Shown here: positions 30,637-32,244 of the stretch, piece by piece
Layout: every line of letters starts with the position of its first letter
Numbering within the stretch: the stretch's first letter is position 1
Source of the DNA: Prevotella sp.
GTDB lineage: Bacteria > Bacteroidota > Bacteroidia > Bacteroidales > Bacteroidaceae
Length of the DNA stretch: 32,244 nt
Reading direction: 5' to 3'
Assembly (NCBI GenBank): GCA_017940545.1
Contig: JAGAYI010000019.1
Location: forward strand, 1-32,244
Made by a program: the position numbers and the translations under genes
The notes under the pieces: model-generated
The model's input: only the letters and a program-made list of their open reading frames with translations
What the model was told of the DNA's origin: nothing
The model's database searches: none

Positions 30637-32151
30637 CTATTCAAATGTCAGGGCCTCACCTATGCAGGCATTGGGCTGCTGAATGTGGAGCATGGCGCAA
30701 ACGGTGGCTGCAAAGTCGGTGATGTGGGTTTCCCGCGGACTGCTGCCATGGGGCACGTGCCAGCCATAGAACAGCATGGGAATGTGGGCGTCATAGGGGT
30801 TCCACTCGCCGTGTGTCGTGCCCACCGGCGACGACCATTTGCCAAACTCATAGTAGCCGGGCTTGGGGAAGAAGATGATGTCGCCGGAACGGCCTGGATA
30901 GTAGCCTAACAGCGCACGGTCACGCAACACAGGGGGCATCGCCGTGGTGGCCAGGTCTCTATAGGCAGCAGCAAAGGTGACGTTTTCTTCCATACGCACA
31001 CAATCCAGTACTTGCTGAACTATGTCGGCAGTAATAAGTCCCTGAGAACGGATGGTGTCCCAGTTCATGAAAATGCGGTAGTCCATGATGTCGCCGATAA
31101 TGCCAGACACGTCCCCCATGTCGGAGGCCAGTTCGTCGTAGATGCGACTCTTCATCCCGTCACTGCTCCACGGACCTGCCGAGAGCTGATGGTCCTGCAT
31201 AAACTTCCAGTTGTGGGCGGCGCCGTGGTCGGCCGTCAGGAAGGCCAGGTAGTGCCCCACTCCCACCTGTTCGTCAAGGGCTGTGAGCAGGCGGGCCAGG
31301 TCTTTGTCTAATTCGAGATAGGCCTCGTTGGTGTGTTCGCCGCGCGTTCCCCATTCGTGGCCGATGACGTCGGTTTCTGAGAAGCTCACGCAGAGCATGT
31401 CGGTGACGTCGCCCTGGCCGAGATGCTCGCCCTTCAAGGCAGCGATGGCCATGTCGGTGGTGATATGTCCGCAAAGTGGATAGAGCCCTACGTCCTTGCC
31501 CACCTTCTTGAACTCGGCGTTCTGCTCGAGCGCCTTGTTATGGTCTTTCACCCACTGGGGAAGTTCGTTCATATAGTAGGTGGAGGTGATGAAGCGGCGG
31601 TTCTTCTTGTCGAGCCAATAGGCGGCGTTGGCCGAGCGTCCGGCGGGCAGGATGGCCGCACGGTCCTTGTAGCTGACGCCGATGACCTTCGATCGGAAGT
31701 CGGTGTGCAGGCGCAGCTGGTCACCAATGGTCGTGGCGAGCAGGTTACGGGGCGACATCTGCCCATCCTTTTTGTTGTCGGAGCCCACGGGCTGTACCGA
31801 CGTGTCGGTGCAGCAATAGACGTTGCGGTTGTCGATGTAGAAGTTGTTGCCGCAGATGCCGTGGAAGGCGGGCGTGGTGCCAGTATAGACGCTGGTATGC
31901 CCGATGGCGGTCACCGTCGGCACGTAGTTGATGAGGCAGTTGTCGTAGCTGAAGCCCTCGCCGATGAGCCGTCGGAAGCCTCCTTCGCCAAACTGCTCAT
32001 AATAGCGTGAGAGATAGTCCCAACGCATTTGGTCAACCACAATACCAACGACGAGCTTCGGTCGCTCGCCAAACTCTGGTCTGCTATTCTGTGCAGACAT
32101 CTGCACAGCGCAGGCCAACAATACAAATAGGAAAATGACTTTTTTGAACAT
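30637..32151 (-). CDS. pafA: PafA-type alkaline phosphatase
   Basis: The 504-residue precursor has a signal peptide (1-21, ending QMSAQ) and the alkaline phosphatase superfamily fold. Expected active-site residues are all visible: D40 (GIVVDQM), nucleophile T81 (PTVTAIGHTS), N102, K162 and R164 (SYKDRAA), D261 and H265 (SETDVIGHEWG), D308 and H309 (TADHG) and H447 (TTHGEW). The Thr nucleophile and the K/R pair are features of PafA, the phosphate-insensitive phosphatase of Bacteroidota, which hydrolyses phosphate monoesters in the periplasm or at the surface. The frame is open to 32205, but the ATG at 32151 starts the signal peptide. It is transcribed alone, in the same direction as nuo, with a palindrome after it. 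Confidence 0.93.
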   Translation of the reverse strand: MFKKVIFLFVLLACAVQMSAQNSRPEFGERPKLVVGIVVDQMRWDYLSRYYEQFGEGGFRRLIGEGFSYDNCLINYVPTVTAIGHTSVYTGTTPAFHGICGNNFYIDNRNVYCCTDTSVQPVGSDNKKDGQMSPRNLLATTIGDQLRLHTDFRSKVIGVSYKDRAAILPAGRSANAAYWLDKKNRRFITSTYYMNELPQWVKDHNKALEQNAEFKKVGKDVGLYPLCGHITTDMAIAALKGEHLGQGDVTDMLCVSFSETDVIGHEWGTRGEHTNEAYLELDKDLARLLTALDEQVGVGHYLAFLTADHGAAHNWKFMQDHQLSAGPWSSDGMKSRIYDELASDMGDVSGIIGDIMDYRIFMNWDTIRSQGLITADIVQQVLDCVRMEENVTFAAAYRDLATTAMPPVLRDRALLGYYPGRSGDIIFFPKPGYYEFGKWSSPVGTTHGEWNPYDAHIPMLFYGWHVPHGSSPRETHITDFAATVCAMLHIQQPNACIGEALTFE

Positions 32152-32174
32152 CGTGTTACTTATTAACTTGGGCA

Positions 32175-32206
32175 CAAAGGTAATCATAAAAATTGATGTT
32201 CCCAAA
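32175..32206 (-). promoter_or_regulatory. Promoter of the pafA-like gene
   Basis: On the minus strand TTTG (32206-32203), 20 bp, then TACCTTTG (32182-32175), a strong Bacteroidota promoter, 23 bp before the ATG at 32151. Confidence 0.75.
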
Positions 32207-32244
32207 TATTTTGCCAGTCATTTTTTAGTACAATTCAAGTTTCC

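Overview
The window reads as a chromosomal segment of a Bacteroidota bacterium, most likely order Bacteroidales and probably a Prevotella-like genus. Evidence: promoter -7 boxes of the form TAnnTTTG (with a TTTG box about 19-20 bp upstream in the best cases), a fused NuoCD in a complex I operon that lacks nuoE, nuoF and nuoG, a PafA-type alkaline phosphatase, a type B sorting domain of the type IX secretion system (T9SS), and Bacteroidales-type IS1380 and IS4 transposases. No rRNA, tRNA or CRISPR array was recognised.

Layout. (1) 1-1462: an IS1380-family element with its transposase, beside an orphaned leftward promoter. (2) 1696-6912: a tight leftward operon encoding a LysM/periplasmic-binding-fold protein, an outer-membrane beta-barrel protein, a POT-family peptide transporter and an NhaC-type Na+/H+ antiporter. 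(3) 7017-11591: a divergent rightward operon with a short protein that is almost only a T9SS sorting domain, uvrA, and a secreted sialidase-like beta-propeller. (4) 11611-19980: an accessory region. It holds a broken IS4-type transposase; a REP-associated tyrosine transposase (RAYT)-like gene with an extra C-terminal domain, flanked by direct repeats and carrying palindromes; a TIR/SEFIR-domain protein; a BRCT protein; a multidomain DEDDh exonuclease with BRCT; a repeat-rich non-coding stretch; and a VapE-like ATPase gene between two 87-bp inverted repeats. (5) 20044-30423: the nuoN-M-L-K-J-I-H-CD-B-A genes, transcribed leftward from a promoter near 30470 and closed by a strong hairpin terminator. 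(6) 30543-32151: a long palindrome and a PafA-like phosphatase.

How the genes fit together. The nuo genes encode the membrane arm and the iron-sulfur/quinone connecting part of respiratory complex I without the NADH-oxidising module, so the electron donor is probably not NADH bound by NuoF. The LysM-to-NhaC operon looks like an envelope and peptide-uptake unit. The region 14.1-18.0 kb is AT-rich and has a same-strand cassette (exonuclease/BRCT, BRCT, TIR). Its composition and its position between mobile-element remnants make it the best candidate for an undescribed defence-type system. The RAYT gene with its repeats, and the VapE gene with its inverted repeats, are two further structures that look like small mobile units.

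All calls come from reading the sequence by eye; no database search was possible.
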